Positions 1 to 7,921 are shown, counted from the stretch's first letter. The stretch is DNA of 10,693 nt from Chitinophagaceae bacterium UBA2793 (GCA_002352045.1 DEHT01000055.1:53657-64349), one strand, 5' to 3'. Numbers and translations are program-made. The notes: generated by a model from the sequence alone, not told the origin.

Positions 1-1032
1 AAAGCATTTTTTAAAACCGAAGGCCATTTTGACTTCGATATTTTTGCAGCATCTTTTTATTTATTGAGCAGGTACGAAGAATATTTACCCCATACCAAAG
101 ACATGTATGGTAGATTTGCACACGAGAATGCTATTGCATTTAAAGAAGGTTTTTTAAACAAGCCCGTTATCAATAATTGGATACAGGATTTAGCCAATGC
201 GATTCAGCAAAAATTCCCCGGCTTTCAACCAAAGCTTACTGCATTTAGCTTTATACCCACTTACGATATTGATATTGCCTGGAGTTTTAAAAACAAAGGG
301 TTAATAAGAAATGTGGGAGGTTTTTTAAAGTCCCCCTCATTCAACCGATTGGCTGTGCTGGCAGGCATGCAAAAAGACCCGTTTGATTGTTATGAATATT
401 TAGATGAACTGCACAGAAATTATCAATTGAATCCAATTTATTTTTTCTTAGTTGCTACATCCACAGGTTTGTACGACAAAAACATTTCTCCCTACGAACA
501 TGCCATGTGGCAATTAATGAAACGACATTCAAAAAAGTATGCAGTAGGTATTCATCCATCGTGGCGAAGCAACGAAAAGCCTGCGCTTTTTGAAAAGGAA
601 AAAAAAATATTAGAAACCATTAAAAACGGAGCAGTTAAACTTTCAAGACAACATTACATTAAAATGAGTTTGCCCGATACCTATCAAAACCTTTATGCCG
701 CCGGCATTACAGATGAATACAGTATGGGTTATGGAAGTATCAATGGATTTAGAGCTTCGGTTGCTTCTTCGTTTTTTTGGTATAATCTAAAAGAGGAGAC
801 CGTTACAAAATTGCGTATTCACCCATTTTGTTTTATGGATGCCAATGCATTTTATGAGCAAAAGCAAACAGCTCAACAATCGCTGGCTGAAATAATGCAT
901 TACTACCATGAATGCAAGAATGCAAATGGACAAATGATAACCATTTTTCATAATAGTTTTTTAGGCACAGATCCTTTGTATAAGGGATGGAGAAAAATGT
1001 ATGATGAATTTACATCTCAGGTTCGGTTATAA
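1..1032 (+). CDS. Polysaccharide deacetylase family protein, 5'-truncated by the window edge
   Basis: The frame is open from base 1, so the true start lies upstream; 343 residues are visible. The TTG at 64 is internal: the 21 residues before it read on smoothly into SRYEEYLPH, a segment I associate with Bacteroidota proteins annotated as polysaccharide deacetylases. Divergent NodB-like motifs are visible: TYDIDIA around residues 87-93 (metal-binding Asp pair), GIHPSW with His at about 185, RQHY at about 216-219, DEYSMGYGS at about 238-246, and IFHNS with His at about 317. The first and second motifs are not the classical TFDD and HSxxH, so hydrolysis of N-acetyl sugars is a family inference. 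No signal peptide or membrane segment is seen, but the N-terminus is missing. The gene ends in TAA and overlaps the convergent transporter gene by 23 bp. A cell-envelope or exopolysaccharide role is plausible; the substrate is unknown. Confidence 0.82.
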   Translation, partial: KAFFKTEGHFDFDIFAASFYLLSRYEEYLPHTKDMYGRFAHENAIAFKEGFLNKPVINNWIQDLANAIQQKFPGFQPKLTAFSFIPTYDIDIAWSFKNKGLIRNVGGFLKSPSFNRLAVLAGMQKDPFDCYEYLDELHRNYQLNPIYFFLVATSTGLYDKNISPYEHAMWQLMKRHSKKYAVGIHPSWRSNEKPALFEKEKKILETIKNGAVKLSRQHYIKMSLPDTYQNLYAAGITDEYSMGYGSINGFRASVASSFFWYNLKEETVTKLRIHPFCFMDANAFYEQKQTAQQSLAEIMHYYHECKNANGQMITIFHNSFLGTDPLYKGWRKMYDEFTSQVRL

Positions 1033-1933
1033 TTTTTTTGCTGGTTTTGCGCATGCTCATATTTACCAAATACACACCGGTAAGTGTAACCACCGAACCC
1101 CACAGAATATGTATAGTTAATTCTTCGTTTACCAAAAGAGAGCCCAATAGCATTGCCACCAAAGGGTTGATGTATGCGTACAGGGATGCTAAAGCAGCCG
1201 GTAAAGTTTTCATGGAATAAATGAAAGCAACAAACGCCACTATGGATCCAATTGCAACAAGATAGAGTATCACCATCCATGCTTTGGATGAAATGTTTGA
1301 AAAAGGAACAGTATGAAGGCTTGATTCGGCCCAGGCAAAAAGTATAATAGAGCTGAGTAACATTTGCCAGCCTGCACCATAGTAAGGATTAATGTGCGCT
1401 TTATTCCGCACCATAAAAATGGTGCCGAGGCTCCAGCTTAGCATAGCCAATAGCGATAAGCCAACGCCCATCCAAATTCCGTTTCCGGTACTCACTATTG
1501 CGTTTTCATAAAATACAATGCCTACTCCGGCTAACCCTAAAAACAAGCCTATGTAGGCCAATTTGTTTAAAGGCTTGCTCTTAAAAAACAACCGTTCTAA
1601 TATAACCACACATAAAGGATATAGCGCACCAATTAATGCACTAAGTCCCGAGCTAATCCAATGTAAACTCCAGGTACTAAGTCCATTTGCAAAAACAAAC
1701 ATTAATACACTCATCATAATGAGCCATTGAAATTGCTTTGCGGTAGGTAAGGGAAATTTTTTATACAGCATAAAAAAGCCAACCAGGCTTATACCGCCCA
1801 AAAACTGTCGTATATAGGCCATTTGCATTGCAGGCATTTCCATTACGCCCAACTTGCTGGCAACCCAGGTAGTGCCCCAAAAAAAACTGGTAGCCACCAA
1901 TGCAAGGTATCCGTATGCTTTTTTGTTCTTCAA
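1010..1933 (-). CDS. EamA-family (drug/metabolite transporter superfamily) permease
   Basis: This 307-residue, strongly hydrophobic protein has about ten predicted membrane helices arranged as two EamA repeats, roughly residues 8-142 and 153-293. Repeat one opens with SFFWGTTWVASKLGV (16-30). Repeat two carries the typical LYAYINPLVAMLLG segment (251-264) near its end. The C-terminal tail is short and basic. Family members export or import small metabolites such as amino acids, purines or sugars across the inner membrane; the substrate cannot be read from sequence. The start used is TTG at 1931-1933, because an in-frame stop lies just upstream (the TAA at 1946-1948 on this strand) and the next ATG would remove most of the first helix. 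It begins 5 nt after the purH stop, so co-transcription and translational coupling are likely. That placement makes a purine-related cargo conceivable, but this is only inference. The 3' end overlaps the convergent deacetylase gene. Confidence 0.9.
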   Translation of the reverse strand: MKNKKAYGYLALVATSFFWGTTWVASKLGVMEMPAMQMAYIRQFLGGISLVGFFMLYKKFPLPTAKQFQWLIMMSVLMFVFANGLSTWSLHWISSGLSALIGALYPLCVVILERLFFKSKPLNKLAYIGLFLGLAGVGIVFYENAIVSTGNGIWMGVGLSLLAMLSWSLGTIFMVRNKAHINPYYGAGWQMLLSSIILFAWAESSLHTVPFSNISSKAWMVILYLVAIGSIVAFVAFIYSMKTLPAALASLYAYINPLVAMLLGSLLVNEELTIHILWGSVVTLTGVYLVNMSMRKTSKKIITEPEM

Positions 1934-1938
1934 GAAAA

Positions 1939-3444
1939 TTAATGCTTAAAATGCCTCATGCCGGTAATAACCATAGCCAAATTATTTTGCTTGCAATATT
2001 CAATAGAGTCTTTATCTCGTATAGAGCCGCCGGGTTGAATAAATGAGTTAATGCCTGCATTATGTGCAATTTTTACACAATCGTCGAACGGAAAAAAAGC
2101 ATCGCTGGCCAGGGCTGCGCCTTGTAAACTAAAATTAAATTGCTTTGCTTTTTCTATAGCATGGCGCAATGCATCAATACGGCTGGTTTGCCCGCAGCCT
2201 TTTCCTATCAATTGATTATTGTGCACCAATGCAATGGCATTGCTTTTTAAATGCTTACAAATAATATTGGCAAAGGCAAGGTTTTGCTTTTCTGCATCTG
2301 TGCTTTCTCTGCCACCTTCTTCCCGCCATTCGGTATAGTTGCCTTCGTCGGTCGCTTGCAGAAGCACACCATTTAAAACCGATTTGTATTGCTGAGTTAC
2401 GCCAAAGTTTTTATTTAATTGTAATAAAATTCTATTCTTTTTTGATTGTAAAATTTCCAATGCATCTTCATTAAATGCAGGTGCAATCAATACTTCAAAG
2501 AAAATTTCGTTAATGGCTTCGGCGGTGGCTTTGTCAATACTACCATTGCAAACCAATACTCCACCAAAGGCACTTTCGGGGTCGCCGGCTAAAGCAGCAT
2601 CCCAACTATCTTTTACCGATGGCCGCTGTGCAACACCACAAACATTTGTATGCTTTATAATGGCAAAAGTTGTGGAAGAGAACTCTTTAATTAATTGTAC
2701 GGCAGCATCTACATCTACCAGGTTGTTGTAGCTTAATTCTTTGCCATTTAATTGAGTGAATATTTCAGCTAAATTTCCAAAGAAGGTTGCGGCCTGGTGC
2801 GGGTTTTCGCCATACCTCAAATCTTTTTTCTCTTTATTGAAAGGTGTTTCTACAGATATTTTATTAAAATAAGAAGAGATGGCATTATCGTATGCAGTAC
2901 ATACATCAAAAGCTTTAATGGCAAATGCACGTCTTTGTTCTAAAGTGGTTTCGCCTTTTTGCGCCGATAAAATATCAACTAATAAACCATAATCTTTTTT
3001 TGCGGCAACCACTACCACATCTTTATGGTTTTTTGCAGCAGCCCTTATCATACTTGGTCCGCCAATATCAATTTTTTCTATGATGAGATTTTCGTCGGTA
3101 GTATTGGCAACCGTTTCTTCAAAAGGATAAAGGTCAACAATTACCAAATCCATATGTGGGATATTATATTGCTTCATTTCTGCCAAATGCTGTGCATCGT
3201 CTCTTTTGCCTAAAATGCCACCAAATACCGATGGGTGCAGGGTTTTTACCCTTCCGCCTAAAATAGACGGATAACTGGTGAGTGATTCTACCGCAATACA
3301 TTGAACGCCGAGTTTCTCAATAAAATCCTGCGTGCCGCCGGTGCTGTAAATAGTAACTTCATTTTGCTTTAATTGTTCTACTATTTTTTCGAGCCCGTCT
3401 TTGTAAAAAACTGAAATAAGTGCCGATTGAATTTTCTTTTGCAT
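1939..3444 (-). CDS. purH: Bifunctional AICAR formyltransferase / IMP cyclohydrolase
   Basis: PurH catalyses the last two steps of de novo IMP synthesis in the cytoplasm: formylation of AICAR with 10-formyl-tetrahydrofolate, then ring closure. The N-terminal MGS-like IMP cyclohydrolase domain (about 1-145) shows STGGTQ (34-39), GGRVKTLHP (63-71), DLYPFEET (104-111) and IDIGGPSMIRAAAKNHKDV (125-143). The formyltransferase domain (about 200-501) shows LRYGENPHQ (209-217), KELSYNN (235-241), the catalytic-region KHTNVCG (264-270, Lys264-His265), DPESAFGG (288-295), GCGQTSR (416-422), SDAFFPF (447-453), QPGGSIRD (470-477) and the terminal TGMRHFKH. Length (501 aa) is normal for the family and no key motif is missing. 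The start is ATG with no clear Shine-Dalgarno. The EamA transporter follows 5 nt downstream. The 135-nt gap to comEC probably holds its promoter; I found no convincing box or purine riboswitch there. Confidence 0.98.
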   Translation of the reverse strand: MQKKIQSALISVFYKDGLEKIVEQLKQNEVTIYSTGGTQDFIEKLGVQCIAVESLTSYPSILGGRVKTLHPSVFGGILGKRDDAQHLAEMKQYNIPHMDLVIVDLYPFEETVANTTDENLIIEKIDIGGPSMIRAAAKNHKDVVVVAAKKDYGLLVDILSAQKGETTLEQRRAFAIKAFDVCTAYDNAISSYFNKISVETPFNKEKKDLRYGENPHQAATFFGNLAEIFTQLNGKELSYNNLVDVDAAVQLIKEFSSTTFAIIKHTNVCGVAQRPSVKDSWDAALAGDPESAFGGVLVCNGSIDKATAEAINEIFFEVLIAPAFNEDALEILQSKKNRILLQLNKNFGVTQQYKSVLNGVLLQATDEGNYTEWREEGGRESTDAEKQNLAFANIICKHLKSNAIALVHNNQLIGKGCGQTSRIDALRHAIEKAKQFNFSLQGAALASDAFFPFDDCVKIAHNAGINSFIQPGGSIRDKDSIEYCKQNNLAMVITGMRHFKH

Positions 3445-3553
3445 TGTTTAAAGGAGTATATGCCACACAAGTGTTTAAAAAGCATTGAATGGCTGGTGCT
3501 GAATGTAATGTTGTTCTCCTATCGGAAAGTCAAATAAAAAACTTTTATCTAAA

Positions 3554-3590
3554 ACCTTAAGTGGCCTTTTTTTGAGTAGTTATTTAAGGT
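3554..3590. repeat. Inverted repeat at the comEC 3' end
   Basis: ACCTTAA (3554-3560) is matched by its exact reverse complement TTAAGGT (3584-3590), with a 23-nt loop that contains the comEC stop codon and an A/T run. Read on the comEC strand, the stem is followed by TTTTAGAT. It could be a weak transcription end or a 3' stabilising hairpin for comEC mRNA. The long loop and AT-rich 7-bp stem make either role uncertain. Confidence 0.3.
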
Positions 3591-5676
3591 CTAAAACAAA
3601 AGCTCCTTGTTCGGGAACCGAATGGAAGCGCAAATTTAGCGCTTCGCAATCTTTTTTCCATTTTTGTATTTTCCACAAACTATTAGATGCATCAAATACA
3701 ATACAATTGGGCTTTTGTGCAAACTGCCATTTATCAATATACAACTTTGGATTGTGGCTAAATAAAATAATATCGGTCTTAGGAATAACCGCCGGAATTA
3801 GGCTGCTGCTATCCAGCATCCAAATATGAGTATTAAAGAACTGCCATCTGTCTTCGGTTTTAAACAATACGGCTAAACTGTCTTTTTGCTTATTGGCTTT
3901 AAGAAAAACTCTTGCAGGCTTTAAATGAAAATTTTGTTGCAGCCCTTCTTTAGTTAGCGAACTATCGCCTATAAATACAAATGAATTTTTGTAAACAAAA
4001 TCCACGGCTTTACTTCTGCTAATATTATAAATAATCAATTTCTTTTGAAATTGCATTTTTAAGAAAGCATAAGTATGCAATCCAAAAAATCCAATGGCGC
4101 AAAACATGGCCAACTTTAAAAGCCTTTTGTTTTTGTTAATAAGCCAAAGCATTAAAAAAATAACGATGCCATACAGCAACCAGGTAGTGAACATATTGGC
4201 ATAAATTTTATCAAGTAATGAAAAAGAGAAGCCATCAAAAAATAGAATGATATTGTTTAATGCCCTAATCAACCAGGTAAGTGCAATACCCAGGAAATGG
4301 GCAGCCCAGTTGAACGACCCAATAATTACAAGTAAAATTTCACCAAATAAAATTATGGTGGAAACCGGCACGGCTATCAAATTGGTAAATAAAAATAGGT
4401 TGGGAAACTGATGAAAGTAGTATAAGCAAACCGGGAAAGTACCCAACTGGGCAGCAAGTGTTACAGAAACCATTCCCCATATTTGTTTTGTAGGCCAATT
4501 GGGTGGAAACCATTTTTTGTAAATGAACGGCTGAAATGCAACTATGCCTAACACTGCACAATAGCTTAGCTGAAAGCCTACATCCCACAGGTAATAGGGG
4601 TTATAACATAATAGAATAAACGCCGAAACGGAAAGGGAGTTGTAAACATCCGACTGTCTGAAATAATATTTCCCCAAAATAATAACGGTAAACATTACGG
4701 CACTTCGCAACACAGATGCAGCGCCACCGGTAAGCAATGCAAATAGCCACAGGCAAATGATGAGCAGTAATGCTTTGATATGGCGGTTATTTTTTAAATA
4801 GGGTGTTCTGTTAAAAAGCCAGAGCAATACCACATATATTAACCCCAGGTGCAAGCCCGATATGGCAATAATATGTACTACGCCTGTATTACTATAAGCT
4901 TGTACCAGGTCTTTGTCAAGGTCTTCTTTGTATCCTATGAGCAAAGCTTCTGCAATACCCAGCTCATGTTGGCTATTACCAATATTTTTTTGGAGAAGCG
5001 AAAGCACATGCTCTCTGCTTGAAAATAAAAAATACCGAAAGGGATTGTTTGAAATTTTTTCCGATGCTACCCAATCGCTCCTTTTTAAAAACGCCTGGTG
5101 GTAGAGCAGTTGAAATGCCGCATATCTTTTATAATTAAAAGCGCCGGGATTGCCCGAATTAGTGATTGCCTGTAATTTATTTTCTATTAAGATATACTGC
5201 CCGTATTGCAGGTGGTATGGGATGCTGTCTTTTGAAAAATAGAGCAATATTTTTCCGGTGGTAGCTTTTGATTCGTTTCCATTTTTAACCGCTTCTACTA
5301 TGGCTTCTGCCTTAACCGAACGAGCTTTAACGGTAAGGGGCTCACTTATTTTTAGCCAAAGTTTCGAACTGTCGGTTAAATAATGGCCATACCAATTGCT
5401 TTGATGCCTTGCATCTTTTTGCCAGGTAAGCAGCATTCCAAAGCTTATCAATAGCAGGTGTATGCTGATACCTCTAAACCTAAATAGCCTGTACAAAATA
5501 CCCGAAGAAAAATAGGTGAATAAAAATACTGCTAAAAGAAAGCAACCAACACAAAGAAGAATGTAGAGAATGGAAAAAGAAAGATACCATTGTAAAATGA
5601 TGCCTGCAATCAATGGAATAATCAATCTAATAGAGGGAGCTTGTTTCCATATGGGTATTTTGTAGGGAGGATGCAT
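3580..5676 (-). CDS. comEC: ComEC/Rec2-family DNA uptake channel protein
   Basis: ComEC forms the inner-membrane channel that takes up single-stranded DNA during natural transformation. The 698-residue protein starts with several N-terminal membrane helices (about 15-90). A soluble OB-fold-like region follows (about 100-210) containing NPGAFNYKRYAAFQLLYHQAF (176-196, the usual 'GNPGxFDY' region). The competence domain (about 235-515) has the signature HIIAISGLHLGLI (268-280), then RSAVMF (324-329) and DVGFQLSYCAVLGI (365-378). The C-terminal part (about 545-698) sits where many ComEC proteins carry a metallo-beta-lactamase domain, but no HxHxDH motif is present; instead there is DIILFSHNPKL, FDASNSLWKIQKWKKDCE and a terminal EQGAFVLDL. 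Other Bacteroidota ComEC proteins, as I recall them, are similar. No other competence gene lies nearby, so transformability is not shown. The ATG at 5676 is the chosen start; a 144-bp spacer separates it from the divergent thioredoxin gene. Confidence 0.93.
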   Translation of the reverse strand: MHPPYKIPIWKQAPSIRLIIPLIAGIILQWYLSFSILYILLCVGCFLLAVFLFTYFSSGILYRLFRFRGISIHLLLISFGMLLTWQKDARHQSNWYGHYLTDSSKLWLKISEPLTVKARSVKAEAIVEAVKNGNESKATTGKILLYFSKDSIPYHLQYGQYILIENKLQAITNSGNPGAFNYKRYAAFQLLYHQAFLKRSDWVASEKISNNPFRYFLFSSREHVLSLLQKNIGNSQHELGIAEALLIGYKEDLDKDLVQAYSNTGVVHIIAISGLHLGLIYVVLLWLFNRTPYLKNNRHIKALLLIICLWLFALLTGGAASVLRSAVMFTVIILGKYYFRQSDVYNSLSVSAFILLCYNPYYLWDVGFQLSYCAVLGIVAFQPFIYKKWFPPNWPTKQIWGMVSVTLAAQLGTFPVCLYYFHQFPNLFLFTNLIAVPVSTIILFGEILLVIIGSFNWAAHFLGIALTWLIRALNNIILFFDGFSFSLLDKIYANMFTTWLLYGIVIFLMLWLINKNKRLLKLAMFCAIGFFGLHTYAFLKMQFQKKLIIYNISRSKAVDFVYKNSFVFIGDSSLTKEGLQQNFHLKPARVFLKANKQKDSLAVLFKTEDRWQFFNTHIWMLDSSSLIPAVIPKTDIILFSHNPKLYIDKWQFAQKPNCIVFDASNSLWKIQKWKKDCEALNLRFHSVPEQGAFVLDLK

Positions 5677-5756
5677 ACCCTAAAATAAAAAGCAGTTTTT
5701 TTAAATGCAAGGGTTTTTAATATTTTTTAGTGTGTATGCTGGTTTTATGGAAAAAT

Positions 5757-5778
5757 AGGTAATTAGTCAACATTACCT
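5757..5778. promoter_or_regulatory. Operator-like or hairpin-forming palindrome between divergent genes
   Basis: In the 144-bp spacer between comEC (minus) and the thioredoxin-like gene (plus), AGGTAAT (5757-5763) and its exact reverse complement ATTACCT (5772-5778) flank the 8-nt spacer TAGTCAAC. The position 43 bp before the plus-strand ATG would suit either a regulator site or a 5' leader hairpin. ATTACC occurs again at 5811-5816 close to that ATG. I found only poor matches to the Bacteroidota -7 box in the spacer, such as TAAAATTG at 5794-5801 with no -33 TTG, so promoters are not called. Confidence 0.35.
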
Positions 5779-5820
5779 GATTTTAAAATTCACTAAAATT
5801 GCAAAATAAATTACCCCGTT

Positions 5821-6561
5821 ATGAAATGGATATTCGTATTGCTTTTTTTTGTTTGTAGTTTAAAAACCTTTAGTCAAATTGAATCAAGAATAAAACCCGT
5901 TAAGGTAGATCCTTCAACAATGGTTGTAAAAGACTCTTCGGGTACAGTGTATGCAAAAGACATTTGGCAAAAATTATTAGTAAAAGGAAGATATACGCTT
6001 AAAAAAACGAGTAAAGAAAATAGCAATGAATATTTATTGGTAAGGCTAAGCGACGAACAGTACGAAAAGCGGAAACAAAATATGCCAAAGCCTACCGAGA
6101 GTAAATACTTTAAAACAGGAGATAAATTTTTTGCATTGATTGCCAGAGATATTGACGGTAAAAAGGTGAATACCAAAAAAATGAGCGGCCAAATATTGGT
6201 GATAAATTTTTGGTTTACAACCTGTGCCCCCTGCATACAAGAAATACCTGAATTAAATGAATTGACAGAGCAATATAAAAATGACAGCTTAGTTAATTTT
6301 ATTGCGGTTGGCCTCGAAGACAGAGGCAAGATTGAAGATTTTTTACTTGACCATCCCTTTAATTACAGAATTGTACACGAGGGAAAAGATATAGTGCCAC
6401 TCTATGGCATTCGTTCTTACCCAACACATGTGGTAGTAACACCGGAGGGTAAAGTATATTTTCATACATCGGGTTATGGACCTGGTACAGTGCATTGGAT
6501 TAAAAAATCTATCGAAGAGCTAAAGGCAAAAATAACCGCAGAGGCAACAACGGTAAATTAA
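5821..6561 (+). CDS. Exported TlpA/ResA-like thiol-disulfide oxidoreductase
   Basis: A 246-residue protein with a cleavable export signal: a hydrophobic core at about 3-14, then KTFS-Q, so cleavage before Gln19 is likely and the mature protein would be periplasmic. Residues 20-95 form a lysine-rich segment of no family I recognise. The AhpC/TSA-Redoxin-type thioredoxin fold spans about 96-236. Its active site is WFTTCAPC (Cys135 and Cys138, CAPC) after the strand VINF, followed by IQEIPELNEL. The cis-proline loop is SYPTHVV (Pro201). TlpA/ResA relatives usually reduce disulfides of exported proteins, for example in cytochrome c maturation, but no cytochrome gene lies here and the partner is unknown. 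The start is ATG, with no obvious Shine-Dalgarno. It is divergent from comEC and ends 4 nt from the convergent 419-aa exported protein, whose cysteines make it a possible client (inference only). Confidence 0.92.
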   Translation: MKWIFVLLFFVCSLKTFSQIESRIKPVKVDPSTMVVKDSSGTVYAKDIWQKLLVKGRYTLKKTSKENSNEYLLVRLSDEQYEKRKQNMPKPTESKYFKTGDKFFALIARDIDGKKVNTKKMSGQILVINFWFTTCAPCIQEIPELNELTEQYKNDSLVNFIAVGLEDRGKIEDFLLDHPFNYRIVHEGKDIVPLYGIRSYPTHVVVTPEGKVYFHTSGYGPGTVHWIKKSIEELKAKITAEATTVN

Positions 6562-6565
6562 ATTA

Positions 6566-7825
6566 TTAATTTCTACAGGGTTCTCTTCGGTATTGTTTCC
6601 TGGCATTCGCCATTAGCTGCAACAGCTTTATAGGGTCGTTACGATGCGCTTCCTGAAAACTTCTAAATCTTCCCAGCATTTGCAGATCAAATTCCTTGTT
6701 TTTCTCAATGCATCTTCTTTCCTGTTGTAACCTTTGAACCGAAGATTCTATATGGGCATTTGATATCTGAACATCCTTTCTGCACAATGCTTCCTGGTAA
6801 CCATCAACAGCACTTTGTTGTGTTTCGATTTCTCTTTCTACCTGCAATTGTAAACTTTGGCTTCTACGCCCCTGCTGCATGGACTGAACCATGTTTTTGG
6901 TGATTTCGGCAACCTTTTTATTTTGCTTCAGCACTTTTTCTTTGTAGGATTTACAAGGATTATTGGAAGCGCTGTTTTCCTCAATCTGGCGATCTATTCT
7001 TTCCTGCCCTTGCTGTAAGTTGGTAACAGCTTCTTCCATTTCATTTTCTTCCACAATCCTAAACAGGGTTGAATTGAAACAAGTAGGTATATCTTTTAAT
7101 TCCAATACTTCAGCTTCGTACCCGTAGGTACTGCTACCACTTAATTGCAAAATAATGAACATGCCTTGTTCTGCAAACTGGTAGCCTACGCCAAATATCC
7201 CCAGGTATTTATTGGGCTGCATTACTAATTTGTCGGGTATGGTTTTTCCAAAAATCCACCAGCTTTCGGTTCGCCCATTGGCTTTGTATTCCCATGCTTT
7301 TACCTTGCCAAAAAATTCACGTTGTGCATCCTTTTTGTAAATAGGCTCATTGCTGCCAACGGCAGAAAATACCAAACCTTGCCGATGTGTATTGTTGGTA
7401 ACGAGGTGATGCCTAAGTTCACCTTTTCGTACAGAATTATAATAATTAAAATGCGTACCCTTTAAACCAATAATGTTGAAATTAAAATCAGGATCACTTA
7501 CATCCAGTTCGCAGGAAGGGAAGTTTTTTGTGAAAGGCGTATAACCTACCAAACCTATTTTAGTATTTACAAAAATGCAGGTATAACCGGTACCCTGTGG
7601 TACACGTGCTTTTACCAGCATTTTTTTATCAAAACAAATTTTTTCGGATGGATTGGGCTGCGTAGGTTCAGTTCTTCCATCGAGGCTTTCCACATCCAGC
7701 CATTCATTTAGCACCGGCTTTTCGGAGGAGTTGGTGTAAGATGGATTAGGCTCAATTACAACCTGCGATTTTATTTGTATGGAAATAAAAAGAAGCAGCA
7801 ACAATAATATGTTTTTCATATCCAA
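6566..7825 (-). CDS. Exported protein of unknown function with helix-rich C-terminus
   Basis: I do not recognise a family. The N-terminus is a clear export signal: Met-Lys, an Ile/Leu-rich core (5-16), then QIKS-Q with likely cleavage before Gln21 (numbering from TTG). Residues about 22-255 look globular, with beta-rich stretches such as WWIFGK and KYLGIFGVGYQF. Residues about 255-410 are highly charged and Gln/Glu/Arg-rich with few prolines, consistent with long helices or a coiled coil. Eight cysteines are present (64, 83, 105, 249, 291, 348, 372, 417), an even number compatible with disulfides outside the cytoplasm. Two starts are possible: TTG at 7825, 8 nt from an AGGAG, or ATG at 7819, 14 nt from it; both keep the signal peptide. 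It converges on the thioredoxin-like gene with only 4 nt between stop codons. Probably periplasmic or surface-located; function unknown. Confidence 0.85.
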   Translation of the reverse strand: MDMKNILLLLLLFISIQIKSQVVIEPNPSYTNSSEKPVLNEWLDVESLDGRTEPTQPNPSEKICFDKKMLVKARVPQGTGYTCIFVNTKIGLVGYTPFTKNFPSCELDVSDPDFNFNIIGLKGTHFNYYNSVRKGELRHHLVTNNTHRQGLVFSAVGSNEPIYKKDAQREFFGKVKAWEYKANGRTESWWIFGKTIPDKLVMQPNKYLGIFGVGYQFAEQGMFIILQLSGSSTYGYEAEVLELKDIPTCFNSTLFRIVEENEMEEAVTNLQQGQERIDRQIEENSASNNPCKSYKEKVLKQNKKVAEITKNMVQSMQQGRRSQSLQLQVEREIETQQSAVDGYQEALCRKDVQISNAHIESSVQRLQQERRCIEKNKEFDLQMLGRFRSFQEAHRNDPIKLLQLMANARKQYRREPCRN

Positions 7826-7833
7826 TATTTATA

Positions 7834-7838
7834 CTCCT
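7834..7838 (-). promoter_or_regulatory. Shine-Dalgarno-like AGGAG that bears on the start choice
   Basis: AGGAG on the minus strand lies 8 nt before the TTG at 7825 and 14 nt before the ATG at 7819. Classical spacing would favour the TTG, while codon preference favours the ATG. Bacteroidota rely little on Shine-Dalgarno pairing, so this does not settle the start. Confidence 0.4.
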
Positions 7839-7868
7839 AAAATTATAACTGCAATTGAACTAGTACAA
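7838..7868 (-). promoter_or_regulatory. Candidate Bacteroidota-type promoter for the 419-aa exported protein gene
   Basis: On the minus strand TAATTTTA (7838-7845) differs from the Bacteroidota -7 consensus TAnnTTTG only in its last base. A TTG (7866-7868) lies 20 nt upstream, within the usual 17-23 nt range for the -33 element. Transcription would begin near 7832-7835, giving a leader of under 20 nt. In that case the AGGAG at 7834-7838 would lie at or before the transcript's first bases and could not act as a full ribosome site. Confidence 0.35.
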
Positions 7869-7921
7869 TTCCCCTTTTGGGTAGGCTGATAAATACTTAT
7901 GAGCTGGAGTTTGTTGTTTTT

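Noticed and set aside
1017..1280. Open frame of 87 codons on the minus strand
   Set aside because: It lies inside the EamA transporter gene in another frame, has no family signature, and the transporter frame is clearly the coding one.
2513..2731. Plus-strand open frame antisense to purH
   Set aside because: PurH motifs are continuous on the opposite strand here; the antisense product has low-complexity composition and no recognisable features.
3445..3579. Possible purine riboswitch or PurR site upstream of purH
   Set aside because: I could not find a three-way junction with the conserved purine-aptamer core, nor a PurR-like palindrome, in the 135-nt leader.
5874..6329. 151-codon minus-strand open frame
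   Set aside because: It is antisense to the thioredoxin-like gene, whose signal peptide, CAPC site and cis-Pro loop are all intact in the plus frame.
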